Source: Pseudomonas marvdashtae (GTDB lineage: Bacteria > Pseudomonadota > Gammaproteobacteria > Pseudomonadales > Pseudomonadaceae). From it: 64,000 bases of DNA. Made by a program: the position numbers and the translations under genes. The DNA lies in assembly GCF_014268655.2 (NCBI RefSeq), contig NZ_JABWQX020000001.1, positions 2,944,001 through 3,008,000 on the forward strand, in the 5' to 3' direction. The notes beneath the pieces were generated by a model, which saw only the letters and a list, made by a program, of their open reading frames with translations, had not been told where the DNA came from and did no database searches. Shown here one piece after another: positions 27,264 through 36,181 of this stretch (position 1 is its first letter; each line of letters begins with the position of its first letter).

Positions 27264-28412
27264 TCATTTAAGCCCGACCTTGTACAACGCACCGTCGCCC
27301 TCATCCGTCAGCACATACAGGAAGCCATCCGGGCCCTGGCGAACGTCACGGATTCGTTCGCCAAGATCACCCAGCAAGCGTTCCTCATGGACGACCTTGT
27401 CGCCTTCGAACTCCAGACGGATCAAGTCCTTGGAAACCAGCCCGCCGATAAAGACGTTACGTTGCCAAGCCTTGAATCGGTCGCTGTCATAGAACGCCAT
27501 CCCGCTGAGACCTGGCGACAGCTGCCAGACGTGGTGCGGGCCCTCGGTGCCTTCGGCAGTCTTGCCCTGGGCTTCGGGAATTGGCGCGCCGGAGTAATTG
27601 TCGCCATGGGTCGCCAGGGGCCAGCCATAGTTCTTGCCACGTTCGATGATATTCAACTCATCGCCGCCCTTGGGCCCGTGCTCGTTCTCCCACAGCGTAC
27701 CGTGCCAAGGGTTCAACGCCGCGCCCTGGGGATTGCGAATGCCGTAGGACCAGATTTCGGGCCGGACATTTTTCTGGCCAACGAAAGGATTGTCGTCCGG
27801 CACCTTGCCGTCGGGGTAGATACGCACGATCTTGCCTTGCAGCTTGTCCAGGTCCTGGGCGGTCGGGCGGTCGTTGTTTTCCCCCAGGGTGATGAACAGG
27901 TAGCCGTCCCGGTCGAACACCAGGCGCGAGCCGAAATGGTTGCCCGTGGAAAGCTTGGGTTGCTGGCGGAAGATCACATTGAAGTCTTCCAGACTCTTGA
28001 AGTCTTCGGACAATTGCCCGCGCCCGACGGCGGTGCCGGCCTTGCCGTCCTTACCCGCCTCGGCATAGGAAAGGTAAACCGTGCGGTCCCGCTTGAAGTC
28101 CGGCGACAGCACAACGTCCAGCAAGCCGCCCTGGCTCCGAGCCCAAACATCCGGCACGCCGCTCAGCGGTGCTGAAAGCTTGCCGTCCGGGCTGACCCGC
28201 CGCAGGTTGCCCGATCGCTCCGTCACCAGCATTCCCTGCTGATCCGGCAGGAACGCCACGGACCAGGGGTGCTCGAGTCCGCGGGTCACCGTTGTCACTT
28301 CGACCGTGCCCTCCTCGCTTTTCATTTGCTGGGGCTGCGCGGCAGAGACCGGCGTGGCAAGGATTAGAACAGCGCTGGCGCAAAAGGCCGCCAGGAGTGT
28401 TTTACGGATCAT
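27264..28412 (-). CDS. PQQ-dependent soluble sugar dehydrogenase (GdhB/YliI family)
   Basis: The 382-residue periplasmic protein has a signal peptide (MIRKTLLAAFCASAVLILATPVSA). The rest is a six-bladed beta-propeller of the glucose/sorbosone dehydrogenase family: EHPWSVAFLPDQQGMLVTERSG near the start, QGGLLDVVLSPDF, GENNDRPTAQD, and WENEHGPKGGDELNIIERGKNYGWP, which holds cofactor and metal ligands. Relatives oxidise aldose sugars with PQQ. ATG 28412 is preceded by AGGAAG. It is monocistronic between the leader region and a divergent-looking small secreted protein. The substrate is not known. Confidence 0.85.
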   Translation of the reverse strand: MIRKTLLAAFCASAVLILATPVSAAQPQQMKSEEGTVEVTTVTRGLEHPWSVAFLPDQQGMLVTERSGNLRRVSPDGKLSAPLSGVPDVWARSQGGLLDVVLSPDFKRDRTVYLSYAEAGKDGKAGTAVGRGQLSEDFKSLEDFNVIFRQQPKLSTGNHFGSRLVFDRDGYLFITLGENNDRPTAQDLDKLQGKIVRIYPDGKVPDDNPFVGQKNVRPEIWSYGIRNPQGAALNPWHGTLWENEHGPKGGDELNIIERGKNYGWPLATHGDNYSGAPIPEAQGKTAEGTEGPHHVWQLSPGLSGMAFYDSDRFKAWQRNVFIGGLVSKDLIRLEFEGDKVVHEERLLGDLGERIRDVRQGPDGFLYVLTDEGDGALYKVGLK

Positions 28413-28447
28413 GCACACTTCCTTCTGTGGTATGAAAAAAGACCGAT

Positions 28448-28789
28448 CTAGCGATTCCCGTTATTGCTGTTTCTGGGCGGCGTGGGCGCCTCGATCGTCG
28501 GCCGCGCAGAACCCGATGGCTGCCCGGAGCGCGGGTAGCCGTTACCGATGCCGCCGTTTTCCAGGGTCGGTGGCCGGGGAACGGGCACGGTCGGGTTGTT
28601 GCCAATGCCCGGCACGTTGGGCTGGGTGCCCTGCATGCTGTTGGGATTGGCCCGGCGTGTCGGGCTGTTATAGGGATTGTTATTGCCCGGCAGATTCTGC
28701 GCCACGATCACCGAGCCCTGGTCGAAGGACGTGGCCTGGGCAGTAGCCGTCAGCAATAGCGCAATGGTGGCAATCATCAGCCTGTTCAT
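28448..28789 (-). CDS. Small secreted Pro/Asn-rich protein
   Basis: A 113-residue protein with a clear signal peptide (MNRLMIATIALLLTATAQA). The mature part is low-complexity, rich in Pro, Asn, Gly and Ser (LPGNNNPYNSPTRRANPNS; PGIGNNPTVPVPRPPTLENG), and probably disordered. There are no cysteines or known domain. AAGAGG lies before ATG 28789. It lies about 35 bp upstream of the sugar dehydrogenase on the same strand, so the two may share a transcript. Function unknown. Confidence 0.7.
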   Translation of the reverse strand: MNRLMIATIALLLTATAQATSFDQGSVIVAQNLPGNNNPYNSPTRRANPNSMQGTQPNVPGIGNNPTVPVPRPPTLENGGIGNGYPRSGQPSGSARPTIEAPTPPRNSNNGNR

Positions 28790-29002
28790 TGGAATACCTC
28801 TTGGATTCAGGCATATCGAAAACACGCTACGCCGCAGGTTCGCGGTTGTTAAGCGAAATGTCCGCGCGAAGATGTAACCAGGCATCTCTGGAACGCCCGT
28901 TCCGCTGGCGCGATGGCCGCGGCCAGCCGGCGCGCGGGGGAAACTTTTGCTGGCGCCCGGAGGTCACCAGAGAGACTCATTTACCGGCAAGGAAAATCCA
29001 CC

Positions 29003-29893
29003 ATGGCACGGGCAATCTGGAAAGGCGCAATCAGTTTCGGGCTGGTCCACATTCCCGTGGCGCTGGTATCGGCCACCGCGTCCCAAGGCGTGGATTTCGA
29101 CTGGCTGGACAAGCGCAGCATGGACCCGGTGGGCTACAAGCGCGTCAATAAGGTCACCGGCAAGGAAGTGACCAAGGACGACATCGTCAAAGGTGTGCAA
29201 TACCAGAAAGGTCAATACGTGCTGATCAGCGAAGATGAAATCCGCGCCGCCCACCCAAAATCCACCCAGACCATCGACATCTTTTCCTTCGTCGACAGCG
29301 AAAAAATCCCCCTGCAGAACATCGACAAGCCCTATTTCCTGGCGCCTGACAAGCGCGGCGGCAAGGTCTATGCCTTGTTGCGCGAAACCCTGATCAAGAC
29401 CAACAAAGTGGCGCTGGCCCATGTGGTGTTGCATACCCGCCAGCACTTGGCGGCCCTCATGCCTTTGGAGTCGGCTCTGGTGCTGGTGATGCTGCGCTGG
29501 CCCGCCGAGGTGCGCGAGCTCGACGTGCTGGAGCTGGGCGACGAAGTGACGAGCCCGACGCTGGCCAAGGGCGAGCTGGAGATGGCCAAGCGCCTCGTGG
29601 AAGACATGAGTGGCGACTGGGAACCCCAGGAGTACCGCGACAGTTTCGAGGACAAGATCATGGAACTGGTGGAGAAGAAGGCCAACGAGGGCCGGCTCGA
29701 AGCGGTGGAAACCGACCCTGGCGAGGAACAGCGCAAGACCGCCGATGTCATCGACCTTACCGAACTGCTCAAGCGCAGCCTGGGCGGCAAGGGCAAGGCG
29801 CCGGACAAACCCGCCGAGAAGCCCGCGGCCAAATCCACCAAGACCCGCAAGCCCGCTCCCGCTAAAAAAGCCACCAAGGCCTCCCGGGGCTAA
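29003..29893 (+). CDS. ku: Ku DNA end-binding protein for non-homologous end joining
   Basis: The 296-residue protein matches bacterial Ku: MARAIWKGAISFGLVHIPVAL at the start and a Ku core up to about residue 255 (VALAHVVLHTRQHLAALMPLESALVLVMLRWP). A Lys/Pro/Ala-rich tail follows (KPAAKSTKTRKPAPAKKATKAS), as seen in DNA-binding extensions of soil-bacterial Ku. It forms a homodimeric ring on double-strand ends and recruits LigD, encoded 33 bp downstream. ATG 29003 is preceded by AAGGAAAA. Stationary-phase expression is typical but not visible here. Confidence 0.94.
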   Translation: MARAIWKGAISFGLVHIPVALVSATASQGVDFDWLDKRSMDPVGYKRVNKVTGKEVTKDDIVKGVQYQKGQYVLISEDEIRAAHPKSTQTIDIFSFVDSEKIPLQNIDKPYFLAPDKRGGKVYALLRETLIKTNKVALAHVVLHTRQHLAALMPLESALVLVMLRWPAEVRELDVLELGDEVTSPTLAKGELEMAKRLVEDMSGDWEPQEYRDSFEDKIMELVEKKANEGRLEAVETDPGEEQRKTADVIDLTELLKRSLGGKGKAPDKPAEKPAAKSTKTRKPAPAKKATKASRG

Positions 29894-29926
29894 CCCCGAG
29901 GCGCCAGCAACACAAGGGAATCTGTC

Positions 29927-31897
29927 ATGGCCAAGGCCGAGAGTGAATATGCCCGTCTGTCCGATGCCGCGCTGGACCCAGCATCAGCTCCCCAGCCCCC
30001 CGGGAAAACCGCGCTGCCCGATCGACTGTTGCCGCAGCTGGCGACACCGGTCGAGCAACCGCCGGCCGGCGAATGGCGCTACGAAGTCAAGTTCGACGGT
30101 TATCGGCTGCTGGCCCGCATCGAAGGTGGCGAAGTTCGTTTGTTCAACCGTAATCAGCTGGACTGGACCGACCGGCTGAAACTGCATGCCGATGCGCTGG
30201 CCGAATTAAATCTGGATAACAGCTGGCTCGACGGCGAGCTGGTGCTGCTCGATGACACCGGTCACTCCGATTTCGCGGCGCTGCGTCAAGCCTTCGAAAT
30301 CGGCCGCACGGTAGACATGGTCTATTTCCTCTTCGACGCGCCTTTTCTCAACGGCGCGGACCTGCGCCAGGCGCCTGTCGAAGAACGCCGCGCCGCCTTG
30401 AAAAAAGCCCTCAGCAATAATGGGAACAAGCGCGTGCGCTTCTCCGAGGCGTTCTCCGCCAGCCAGGGCGATATATTTGAAAGTGCCAACGCGCTCGCGC
30501 TCGACGGCGTGGTCGGCAAGCGCCTGGGCAGCCCGTATGAATCGCGACGCAGCCCCGACTGGGTGAAACTCAAGTGCCGATTGCGCCAGGCCTTCGTCAT
30601 CGTCGGTTTCACCCGCCCCCAAGGCAAGCGTCACGGCTTTGGCGCGCTGTTGCTGGCGGTCAATGGGCCATCGGGTTTGGTTTACGCCGGTCGAGTCAGC
30701 AGCGGGTTCAGCCAATCGCACATCAAGCAGTTACATGAGCAACTGTGCACGTTGGAGCGTGACGCTTCGCCGCTGGCGGAACCGCTCAACGGCACGCGTA
30801 GCCGCAGCGTGAAATGGGTCGAGCCGACCCAGGTCTGTGACGTCGAGTTCACCGAATGGACTCGGGACGGCTTGGTCAACCAGGCGGTCTTCCTTGGATT
30901 GCCCCACGACAGGCCCTCGGGCACGATCATCCGCGAGCAACCGATGCCGATAAAAGCCGAGCCGACGAAACCCAAGTACCGCGGTAAAACCCGCACCGTG
31001 GAAGTCGCCGGGGTAAAGATCACCCATCCCGAACGCGTCATCGACAGCGTCAGCGGTGTGCACAAAGACGAGCTGGCCCGATATTACGCGGACATCGCTC
31101 CGTGGATCCTGCCGCACCTCAAGCAGCGGCCAGTGGCCCTGCTGCGCGCGCCGGACGGGATTGGCGAAGAGCAGTTCTTCCAGAAACACGCCGATCGCCT
31201 GGAGATTCCCCACATCAAACAGCTCGACCCAGCGCTGGATCCTGGCCATGCCGCGCTGATGGAAATCGACGACGTCCCATCCCTGGTCAGCGCGGCGCAG
31301 ATGGGTACGGTGGAATTGCACACCTGGACCGCGACCCATGACCGGATCGAGTCGCCGGACCTGTTCGTCCTCGACCTTGACCCCGACCCGTCGCTGCCCT
31401 GGAGCGCCATGATCGAAGCCACCCGCATGACCCTGTCATTGCTCGACGAGCTGGGTTTGCAGGCGTTCCTCAAGACCAGCGGCGGCAAGGGCATGCACAT
31501 CATCGTGCCGTTGGCGCGCAATGAAGGCTGGGACGTGACCAAGGCGTTCGCCAAGGCCATCTCGCAATTCATGACCCGGCAGATGCCCAAGCAGATCACC
31601 GCAACCATGGGACCAAAGAACAGGGTCGGCAAGATCTTCCTCGACTACCTGCGCAACTCGCGCGGCGCCAGTACGGTGGTCGCTTACTCAGTGCGCGCGC
31701 GGCCAGGGCTGCCGGTGTCGGTGCCCATAGCGCGGGCGGAGCTGGACGGCTTGCGTAACGCCCAGCAATGGGACATCTACACCGCCCTGGAGCGGGCCAA
31801 GGGCTTGGGCGCCGATCCGTGGGAAGGCTACAGCCATCGCCAACGAATCACGGCGAGGATGTGGGAACAGCTGGACGCGCAGAAACCCGGGGACTGA
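29927..31897 (+). CDS. ligD: LigD-type DNA ligase/polymerase lacking the N-terminal phosphoesterase domain
   Basis: This NHEJ enzyme has 656 residues against about 840 for the P. aeruginosa LigD, in which domains run PE-LIG-POL. Here the ligase domain begins near residue 30, with the nucleotidyl-transfer Lys at 55 (EVKFDGYR), DGELVLLD, DGVVGKR and WVKLK. The primase-like polymerase domain (about 370-650) has the metal Asp pair in LFVLDLDPDPS and SGGKGMHIIVPL. The roughly 180-residue PE domain, which trims 3' ends, is missing. The first residues (MAKAESEYAR) resemble the usual start of the PE domain, suggesting an in-frame deletion. AAGGGAA precedes the ATG, and ku is just upstream. Confidence 0.92.
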   Translation: MAKAESEYARLSDAALDPASAPQPPGKTALPDRLLPQLATPVEQPPAGEWRYEVKFDGYRLLARIEGGEVRLFNRNQLDWTDRLKLHADALAELNLDNSWLDGELVLLDDTGHSDFAALRQAFEIGRTVDMVYFLFDAPFLNGADLRQAPVEERRAALKKALSNNGNKRVRFSEAFSASQGDIFESANALALDGVVGKRLGSPYESRRSPDWVKLKCRLRQAFVIVGFTRPQGKRHGFGALLLAVNGPSGLVYAGRVSSGFSQSHIKQLHEQLCTLERDASPLAEPLNGTRSRSVKWVEPTQVCDVEFTEWTRDGLVNQAVFLGLPHDRPSGTIIREQPMPIKAEPTKPKYRGKTRTVEVAGVKITHPERVIDSVSGVHKDELARYYADIAPWILPHLKQRPVALLRAPDGIGEEQFFQKHADRLEIPHIKQLDPALDPGHAALMEIDDVPSLVSAAQMGTVELHTWTATHDRIESPDLFVLDLDPDPSLPWSAMIEATRMTLSLLDELGLQAFLKTSGGKGMHIIVPLARNEGWDVTKAFAKAISQFMTRQMPKQITATMGPKNRVGKIFLDYLRNSRGASTVVAYSVRARPGLPVSVPIARAELDGLRNAQQWDIYTALERAKGLGADPWEGYSHRQRITARMWEQLDAQKPGD

Positions 31898-31901
31898 ACC
31901 A

Positions 31902-32804
31902 TCAGATCCAGATGAACAGCGCCAGCAAACCACCGAAGAACGCCCATTTCTGCAGGTAATAGAGCGTGCGGTTGCGCTTCTTCAGGGCTTTGCCTTGCAG
32001 GCGAATCTTGTAGAGCCTGGAAAACGCTCGATTCAGCGCACCGGTCTTGTCGCTGGCCGCATCGTTGGGCGCGCCGGCAGCCGCCATCACGGTACGGCTG
32101 AACCAGCGGTTGAAGGCAGTGGCCCAACGAAATTTCATCGGCCGCTCCACGTCGCAGAACAAGATGATGCGATTGTGTGGCGTAGTGTTCTCGGCGTAAT
32201 GAATGAACGTTTCGTCGAACATCACCGCCTCGCCGTCGCGCCAATGGTAATGCTCGCCGTCGACGTTGATGTAGCAGCCGGCCTCGTTGGGCGTTTCCAG
32301 GCCCAGGTGATAACGATAGGACCCGGCATACGGATCGCGATGACGCACCAGCTTCGAGCCTGGCGGAAGTTCGGCGAACATCGCCGCCTTGATCGAGCCG
32401 ATGCTCTGCACCAGTTCAGTGGTGCGCGGGCAGAGCTTCATCGCCGAGGGATGGCTGTCGCCGTACCATTTCAGGTAGAAGCGCTTCCAGCCGGTCTTGA
32501 AGAAAGAGTTGAAGCCCACATCGTCATACTGATTGGAACGCTTGATCTCCCCCGCCCGCAGCAGGTTCTGGCCTTCGGCGCGGATTTCTTCCCAATGGGC
32601 TTGCAATGGACTCAGGTCGGGGAACTGCTCCGGGCTCAGGAATGGCTTGTTGGGCAGCTTCGAGCACAGGTACAGCAGGCAGTTGATCGGCGCGAGAAAG
32701 GACGAGTGATCGCTCAACTGGCGCCCGAGCTTGTGCCGTACGCGCCCACGCAGGTGCACATAGCCAATGGAAAGGAGGTAGATCGCGACAATGATGAGCT
32801 TCAC
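31902..32804 (-). CDS. lpxO: Lipid A hydroxylase LpxO (Fe(II)/2-oxoglutarate dioxygenase)
   Basis: The 300-residue enzyme of the aspartyl/asparaginyl beta-hydroxylase fold adds a 2-hydroxyl to lipid A secondary acyl chains at the inner membrane. Iron ligands His155 and Asp157 (VRHRDPY) and His202 (FIHYAENTTPHNR) are present. An N-terminal membrane helix (about 2-17, LIIVAIYLLSIGYVHLRG) and a C-terminal hydrophobic tail fit LpxO. The start is GTG 32804, which aligns with the family N-terminus (KLIIVAIY), although no strong ribosome site is seen. It converges on ligD with a 4-bp gap. Confidence 0.87.
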   Translation of the reverse strand: MKLIIVAIYLLSIGYVHLRGRVRHKLGRQLSDHSSFLAPINCLLYLCSKLPNKPFLSPEQFPDLSPLQAHWEEIRAEGQNLLRAGEIKRSNQYDDVGFNSFFKTGWKRFYLKWYGDSHPSAMKLCPRTTELVQSIGSIKAAMFAELPPGSKLVRHRDPYAGSYRYHLGLETPNEAGCYINVDGEHYHWRDGEAVMFDETFIHYAENTTPHNRIILFCDVERPMKFRWATAFNRWFSRTVMAAAGAPNDAASDKTGALNRAFSRLYKIRLQGKALKKRNRTLYYLQKWAFFGGLLALFIWI

Positions 32805-33205
32805 GGGATCGGTCTGGTCCAGGAGTGAACAGGCTGCTGCTCCTGGCCAGCCAAGCGGCAATGGAGAGCGTCGAGTGTGATGGCGATTTAGCCACAATTT
32901 GTAACTGAAGGTTATCCCTCAGTTGTGAAAAACTGTCTTGCCTGGGTAACACCCTATCGTTAATGCGGCCAGATCAGTACAATCGCCGCCAAATATCACG
33001 CGCCCCCTTGGCCGATACCGGAAAACCCGACTTCGGCGCAACTCCACTCGGTCCAGGCGCTCCGTATGCAGCTGTCCTCTTATGCCGGATGGACCCTTGC
33101 GCTTGCGACCGCGAAGCCTCTAGCGCGGTGCGGATCGGCGCAAACAGGTACTGAACAGGTACTGCCGCACCCTTAGCTACTCTGAATGTTCCGCAGGATA
33201 AACCT
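32805..33205. other. Intergenic region between lpxO and ybiT with a short tandem repeat
   Basis: About 400 bp divergent between lpxO (left) and ybiT (right) with no convincing gene; antisense and short ORFs here lack ribosome sites. It contains an 11-bp perfect tandem duplication AACAGGTACTG (33143-33153 and 33154-33164), ending 41 bp before the ybiT start codon. Promoters of both genes should lie here, but I cannot assign -35/-10 boxes with confidence. Confidence 0.5.
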
Positions 33206-34795
33206 TTGATCTCTACAGCTAACATCACGATGCAGTTCGGCGCCAAGCCGCTGTTCGAAAACGTCTCTGTCAAATTCGGCGCGGGCAACCGCTACGGCCT
33301 GATCGGCGCCAACGGTTGCGGCAAGTCGACCTTCATGAAAATCCTCGGCGGCGACCTCGAGCCGTCCGGCGGCCAGGTCATGCTCGAGCCGAACGTGCGC
33401 CTGGGTAAACTTCGCCAGGATCAGTTCGCCTACGAAGAATTCACCGTGATCGATACCGTGATCATGGGCCACGAGGAACTGTGGAAGGTCAAGGCCGAGC
33501 GCGACCGCATCTACTCGCTGCCGGAAATGACCGAAGAAGACGGCATGGCCGTGGCCGAGCTGGAAACCGAGTTCGCCGAAATGGACGGCTACACCGCCGA
33601 ATCCCGTGCTGGCGAATTGCTGCTGGGCCTGGGTATCGGCATCGAACAGCATTTCGGCCCGATGAGCGAAGTCTCGCCGGGCTGGAAGCTGCGCGTGCTG
33701 CTGGCCCAGGCGCTGTTCTCCGATCCGGAAGTGCTGTTGCTGGACGAACCGACCAACCACCTGGATATCAACACCATCCGCTGGCTGGAAAACGTGCTGA
33801 CCCAGCGTTCGAGCCTGATGATCATCATCTCCCACGACCGTCACTTCCTGAACAGCGTCTGCACCCACATGGCGGACCTGGATTACGGCGAGCTGCGCCT
33901 GTTCCCGGGCAACTACGACGAGTACATGACCGTGGCGACCCAGTCCCGCGAGCAATTGCTGTCGGACAACGCCAAGAAGAAAGCGCAGATTTCCGAACTC
34001 CAGTCGTTCGTCAGCCGCTTCTCGGCCAACGCCTCGAAAGCCAAGCAGGCCACCTCCCGCGCCAAGCAGATCGACAAGATCCAACTGGCCGAGGTCAAGC
34101 CTTCGAGCCGTGTCAGCCCGTTCATTCGCTTCGAGCAAACCAAGAAACTGCACCGCCAGGCGGTCATCGTCGAGCGCATGGCCAAGGGCTTTGACGGCAA
34201 GCCGCTGTTCAAGGACTTCAGCTTCACCGTCGAAGCCGGCGAGCGCGTGGCGATCATCGGCCCGAACGGTATCGGCAAGACCACGTTGCTGCGCACCCTG
34301 GTCAATGAACTGAAACCCGATGCCGGTACCGTGAAGTGGACCGACGCCGCCGAACTGGGCTACTACGCCCAGGACCATGCCCACGACTTCGAAGATGACG
34401 TCAATCTGTTCGACTGGATGGGCCAGTGGACTCAGGGTGGCGAACAACTGGTTCGCGGCACCCTCGGCCGGATGCTGTTTTCCAACGACGAGATCCTCAA
34501 GTCGGTCAAGGTCATCTCCGGTGGTGAACAGGGCCGCATGCTGTTTGGCAAGCTGATCCTGCAGAAGCCGAACGTGCTCATCATGGACGAACCGACCAAC
34601 CACTTGGACATGGAATCCATCGAAGCGCTGAACCTGGCGCTGGAGAACTATCCGGGTACGCTGATCTTCGTCAGCCACGACCGAGAGTTCGTCTCGTCCC
34701 TGGCCACGCGGATCATCGAGCTGAGCGCCGACGGCGTGGTCGACTTCAGCGGCACCTATGACGATTACCTGCGCAGCCAGGGTGTGCTGTTCTAA
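33206..34795 (+). CDS. ybiT: ABC-F translation factor YbiT
   Basis: The 529-residue cytoplasmic protein has two ATPase domains and no membrane part: Walker [10 protein letters not shown] (about 34-42) and GPNGIGKTT (about 351-359), Walker [12 protein letters not shown] and [11 protein letters not shown]. Between them lies the linker with Lys/Ala-rich helices ([33 protein letters not shown]) that reaches the ribosomal E site in ABC-F proteins. It matches E. coli YbiT over its whole length. The start is TTG 33206, giving [11 protein letters not shown] as in relatives, with AGGATAA upstream. A terminator follows. Confidence 0.93.
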   Translation: MISTANITMQFGAKPLFENVSVKFGAGNRYGLIGANGCGKSTFMKILGGDLEPSGGQVMLEPNVRLGKLRQDQFAYEEFTVIDTVIMGHEELWKVKAERDRIYSLPEMTEEDGMAVAELETEFAEMDGYTAESRAGELLLGLGIGIEQHFGPMSEVSPGWKLRVLLAQALFSDPEVLLLDEPTNHLDINTIRWLENVLTQRSSLMIIISHDRHFLNSVCTHMADLDYGELRLFPGNYDEYMTVATQSREQLLSDNAKKKAQISELQSFVSRFSANASKAKQATSRAKQIDKIQLAEVKPSSRVSPFIRFEQTKKLHRQAVIVERMAKGFDGKPLFKDFSFTVEAGERVAIIGPNGIGKTTLLRTLVNELKPDAGTVKWTDAAELGYYAQDHAHDFEDDVNLFDWMGQWTQGGEQLVRGTLGRMLFSNDEILKSVKVISGGEQGRMLFGKLILQKPNVLIMDEPTNHLDMESIEALNLALENYPGTLIFVSHDREFVSSLATRIIELSADGVVDFSGTYDDYLRSQGVLF

Positions 34796-34835
34796 GGGCA
34801 GCTTCGAGCTGTAAGCTTCAAGCGGCAAGTGAAAG

Positions 34836-34861
34836 GCCCTGTCCATGTGACAGGGCTTTTT
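34836..34861 (+). terminator. Rho-independent terminator after ybiT
   Basis: A perfect 8-bp stem (GCCCTGTC at 34836-34843 with GACAGGGC at 34849-34856) is followed by five T. It lies about 40 bp after the ybiT stop. Confidence 0.88.
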
Positions 34862-34987
34862 GTATTGCTAGGGTAAGAAACTGTTGTGTGCTCCATTGCG
34901 TTCGCGAGGCTATTAGTTAGCCTGCTTTCTTTTCTCCCCTCCTCGCGCCATGATGAAGCTCTCCTGCCGCTGCCCGCGAACGAGCCC

Positions 34988-36181
34988 ATGCCCACGCCCC
35001 CATCAGCTCCCAGTTCCCTGTCGATCACCCTGCAGATCGTCTCCATCGTTTTCTATACCTTCATTGCCTTTCTCTGCATCGGCCTGCCGATTGCCGTGTT
35101 GCCTGGCTATGTCCATGACCAACTGGGCTTCAGCGCGGTGGTGGCCGGGCTGACCATCGGTTCCCAATACCTGGCGACGCTGCTCAGTCGCCCCATGGCT
35201 GGACGGCTGTCGGACAGCATTGGCACGAAGCGGGCAATCGTCTACGGTTTGCTGGGAATTTTGCTCAGCGGCGTGCTGACGCTGATCTCAACGGTGCTGC
35301 AGGACTTTCCTCTGCCAAGCCTGTTGATCCTGATTGCCGGCCGGTTATTGCTAGGTGTCGCCCAAGGGCTGATCGGCGTCGGTACGATCAGTTGGTGCAT
35401 GGGCCAAGTCGGTGTGGAACACACGGCCCGTTCGATTTCCTGGAACGGCATCGCTTCCTACGGCGCAATCGCTATCGGCGCCCCGCTGGGGGTGGTGATG
35501 GTCGATGGGTTGGGTTTCGCCAGCCTGGGCATCGCCTTGTCACTGCTTGCTGGCATGGCGTTGTTGCTGATTCGTAACAAGCCGTCGGTACCGGTCGTTC
35601 GTGGCGAGCGCCTGCCCTTCTGGGCGGTGTTCGGGCGCATTTCACCGTTTGGCGCCAGCCTGTGCCTGGCTTCGATCGGCTACGGCACACTCACCACCTT
35701 CATCACCCTCTTCTATCTCAGCCGCGGCTGGACCGGCGCGGCGTGGTGCCTGACGGTGTTTGGCGTGTGCTTCATCCTGGCACGGTTGTTGTTCATTTCC
35801 AGCATCGCCCGCTTCGGTGGCTTCAGTTCGGCCATTGTCTGCATGAGCATCGAAACCCTGGGGCTGGTGTTGCTTTGGCTGGCGCCGTCGACTGCGTTTG
35901 CCTTGGTCGGCGCGGGACTCGCCGGCTTCGGACTGTCGCTGGTGTACCCGGCGCTGGGCGTGGAGGCGATCAAGCAGGTGCCCAACAGCAGCCGGGGCGC
36001 CGGACTGAGCGCCTACGCGGTGTTCTTTGACTTGGCGCTGGCAATCGCCGGTCCGTTGATGGGCGCGGTGGCGTTGAACCTGGGCTACTCGTCGATCTTC
36101 TTCTTTGCAGCCTTGCTGTCAATCTTCGGGCTGGGGCTGGCGTTGCTGCTGCGACGGCGAGCGGAAAGAGTCGATCACTGA
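34988..36181 (+). CDS. MFS transporter (YhhS/YfcJ-like)
   Basis: The 397-residue membrane protein has twelve predicted helices. The major-facilitator loop 2-3 motif is seen as SRPMAGRLSDSIGTKRAI, and further segments include LLLGVAQGLIGVGTISWCMGQVG. This arrangement resembles the YhhS/YfcJ subfamily of E. coli; substrates there are poorly defined. ATG 34988 is preferred to the upstream GTG 34886 because the hydrophobic part starts soon after it, though the ribosome site is weak. Its end overlaps the convergent hydrolase gene by 7 bp. Confidence 0.8.
   Translation: MPTPPSAPSSLSITLQIVSIVFYTFIAFLCIGLPIAVLPGYVHDQLGFSAVVAGLTIGSQYLATLLSRPMAGRLSDSIGTKRAIVYGLLGILLSGVLTLISTVLQDFPLPSLLILIAGRLLLGVAQGLIGVGTISWCMGQVGVEHTARSISWNGIASYGAIAIGAPLGVVMVDGLGFASLGIALSLLAGMALLLIRNKPSVPVVRGERLPFWAVFGRISPFGASLCLASIGYGTLTTFITLFYLSRGWTGAAWCLTVFGVCFILARLLFISSIARFGGFSSAIVCMSIETLGLVLLWLAPSTAFALVGAGLAGFGLSLVYPALGVEAIKQVPNSSRGAGLSAYAVFFDLALAIAGPLMGAVALNLGYSSIFFFAALLSIFGLGLALLLRRRAERVDH

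Noticed and set aside
33066..33176. 36-codon plus-strand ORF upstream of ybiT
   Set aside because: It has no ribosome binding site, no hydrophobic or known sequence, and it spans the tandem duplication.
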